NCBI GenBank assembly: GCA_025210375.1
Contig: JAOASB010000022.1
Span: 62,001 to 126,000 of the forward strand
Direction: 5' to 3'
Length of the DNA stretch: 64,000 nucleotides
Origin: Maledivibacter sp.
GTDB taxonomy: Bacteria > Bacillota > Clostridia > Peptostreptococcales > Caminicellaceae
The translations under genes were made by a program, and so were the position numbers. Shown here piece by piece: positions 63,271-64,000 of this stretch. A model generated the notes under the pieces. The model was given only the letters and a program-made list of their open reading frames with translations, made no database searches and was not told the origin of the DNA. The number at the start of each line of letters is the position of its first letter. The stretch's first letter is position 1.

Positions 63271-64000
63271 ATGAGATTTCATATAAAGAAGGGTAGAAAT
63301 ACTTCTTTAAAGTATTTTAATAAAGCATTAATTATTATAGGTATCCTTAACATCCTATATTGCTTTTTGGGGTTATCCCTTGGGTGGGGCTTTTATTTCG
63401 GTTTAAAGGTATTAATGTTTTCAGGAATATTCCTATTGATTCATGGATTTCTTAGAATCTATAATAGTTCCTATAAAAAAAGTTTATTTGGAAGGTTAAT
63501 AAGTGGTGGTATAGTTTTTTGCTTTTTATGCTGCATTATAATGGAGAGCCTTATTTTAACTGGTGCTTACATAAACGATACAGAGGATGTTGACTATGTA
63601 GTAGTACTTGGAGCTGGAATTATTAATGATAGGCCGTCCCTTGAGCTAAGATATAGACTTGATAAAGCCATCAGCTTCATAAAAAAGGATACAGAGGTAA
63701 AAAAAGTGATATTATGTGGTGGGATAGGAAGGGGTAAAAAGTTTTCTGAAGCTTATGTAATGGAAAAATATTTAATTGACCATGGAATCAATAAAAACAA
63801 GCTTATTAAAGAGGAACAATCTACAAGTACATATGAAAATATAAAATATGCTAAAGAGGCTATTGAGATAATAGATTCCCGTGACAATATCAAAGTGGCC
63901 ATATCAAGTAACGATTTTCACTTGTTTAGAGCAAAGTATATTGCAAAGAAATTTGGGTTTATAGCTGCGGGCTTACCTTCAAAGACACCCTTGTATATAA
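63271..64000 (+). CDS. YdcF/SanA family (DUF218) membrane protein, partial
   Basis: The frame from ATG 63271 (AAAGGAAG upstream) runs off the window end; at least 243 residues. It has three N-terminal membrane helices (about 18-90), then the DUF218 domain: DYVVVLGAGIINDRPSLELRYRLDKAI, GGIGRGKKFSEAYVMEKYLI, STSTYENIKYAKE and VAISSNDFHLFRAKYIAKKF. Relatives (SanA, ElyC, YdcF) act in envelope integrity, enzymatic role unknown. The C-terminus lies beyond position 64000. Confidence 0.88.
   Translation, partial: MRFHIKKGRNTSLKYFNKALIIIGILNILYCFLGLSLGWGFYFGLKVLMFSGIFLLIHGFLRIYNSSYKKSLFGRLISGGIVFCFLCCIIMESLILTGAYINDTEDVDYVVVLGAGIINDRPSLELRYRLDKAISFIKKDTEVKKVILCGGIGRGKKFSEAYVMEKYLIDHGINKNKLIKEEQSTSTYENIKYAKEAIEIIDSRDNIKVAISSNDFHLFRAKYIAKKFGFIAAGLPSKTPLYI

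Overview
The window is low-GC DNA that reads as the chromosome of an endospore-forming, anaerobic Firmicute of the class Clostridia. The evidence is the AT-rich code with strong GGAGG-type ribosome sites, PolC, RNase Y, SpoIIIE/FtsK, SpoVS, a YmxH-type protein and a gene order close to the Bacillus/Clostridia rpsB-to-spoVS superoperon. I cannot name the genus. The tRNA 2-selenouridine synthase points to a selenium user.

Positions 1-41300 are conserved housekeeping DNA, all on the + strand: translation and lipid or isoprenoid genes (rpsB tail, tsf, pyrH, frr, a small PASTA-like protein, uppS, cdsA, dxr, rseP, ispG); polC; the nusA-infB group (rimP, nusA, rnpM, an L7Ae protein, infB, rbfA, nrnA, truB, ribF); rpsO and pnp; a polysaccharide deacetylase, an M16 protease, a YmxH protein, aspartate kinase, a TepA-like ClpP-fold protease and ftsK/spoIIIE; then mnmH, rimO, pgsA, cinA, recA, rny, spoVS and purB. 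Several control sites are readable: a LexA box at recA, a sigma-H-type promoter at spoVS, and an S15-type leader at rpsO.

Positions 41300-53600 are accessory metabolism: a GNAT acetyltransferase, signal peptidase I, a MerR regulator with an aldo/keto reductase, a quinol-monooxygenase-like protein and a MATE exporter, a divergent tyrosine recombinase, a site-2 protease, a threonine aldolase family enzyme, a DUF362 ferredoxin and an MBL hydrolase. Two matching MerR operators with 19-bp spacers tie the reductase and the exporter into one predicted regulon.

Positions 47000-59600 also show decay and gene exchange: a LacI-family regulator without its DNA-binding domain, a C-terminal scrap of an iron alcohol dehydrogenase, a truncated aminoglycoside-phosphotransferase-like gene, a large PD-(D/E)XK nuclease plus SF1 helicase protein (a candidate defence gene), and an intact tyrosine recombinase with unusual upstream DNA. 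The last 4.5 kb (59670-64000) is a run of small membrane or envelope genes (lipoprotein, PH-domain, VanZ, pentapeptide repeat, YdcF-like).

The most distinctive layer is non-coding. At least three families of short MITE-like inverted-repeat elements are scattered between genes. At two loci (after pnp and after ftsK) a transcription terminator is present twice, flanking the 19-bp palindrome TTGTTGACAARGTCAACAA. At the ftsK locus the two terminator copies also enclose a GC-richer, multi-stem element of about 120 bp. No tRNA, rRNA or CRISPR array was seen.
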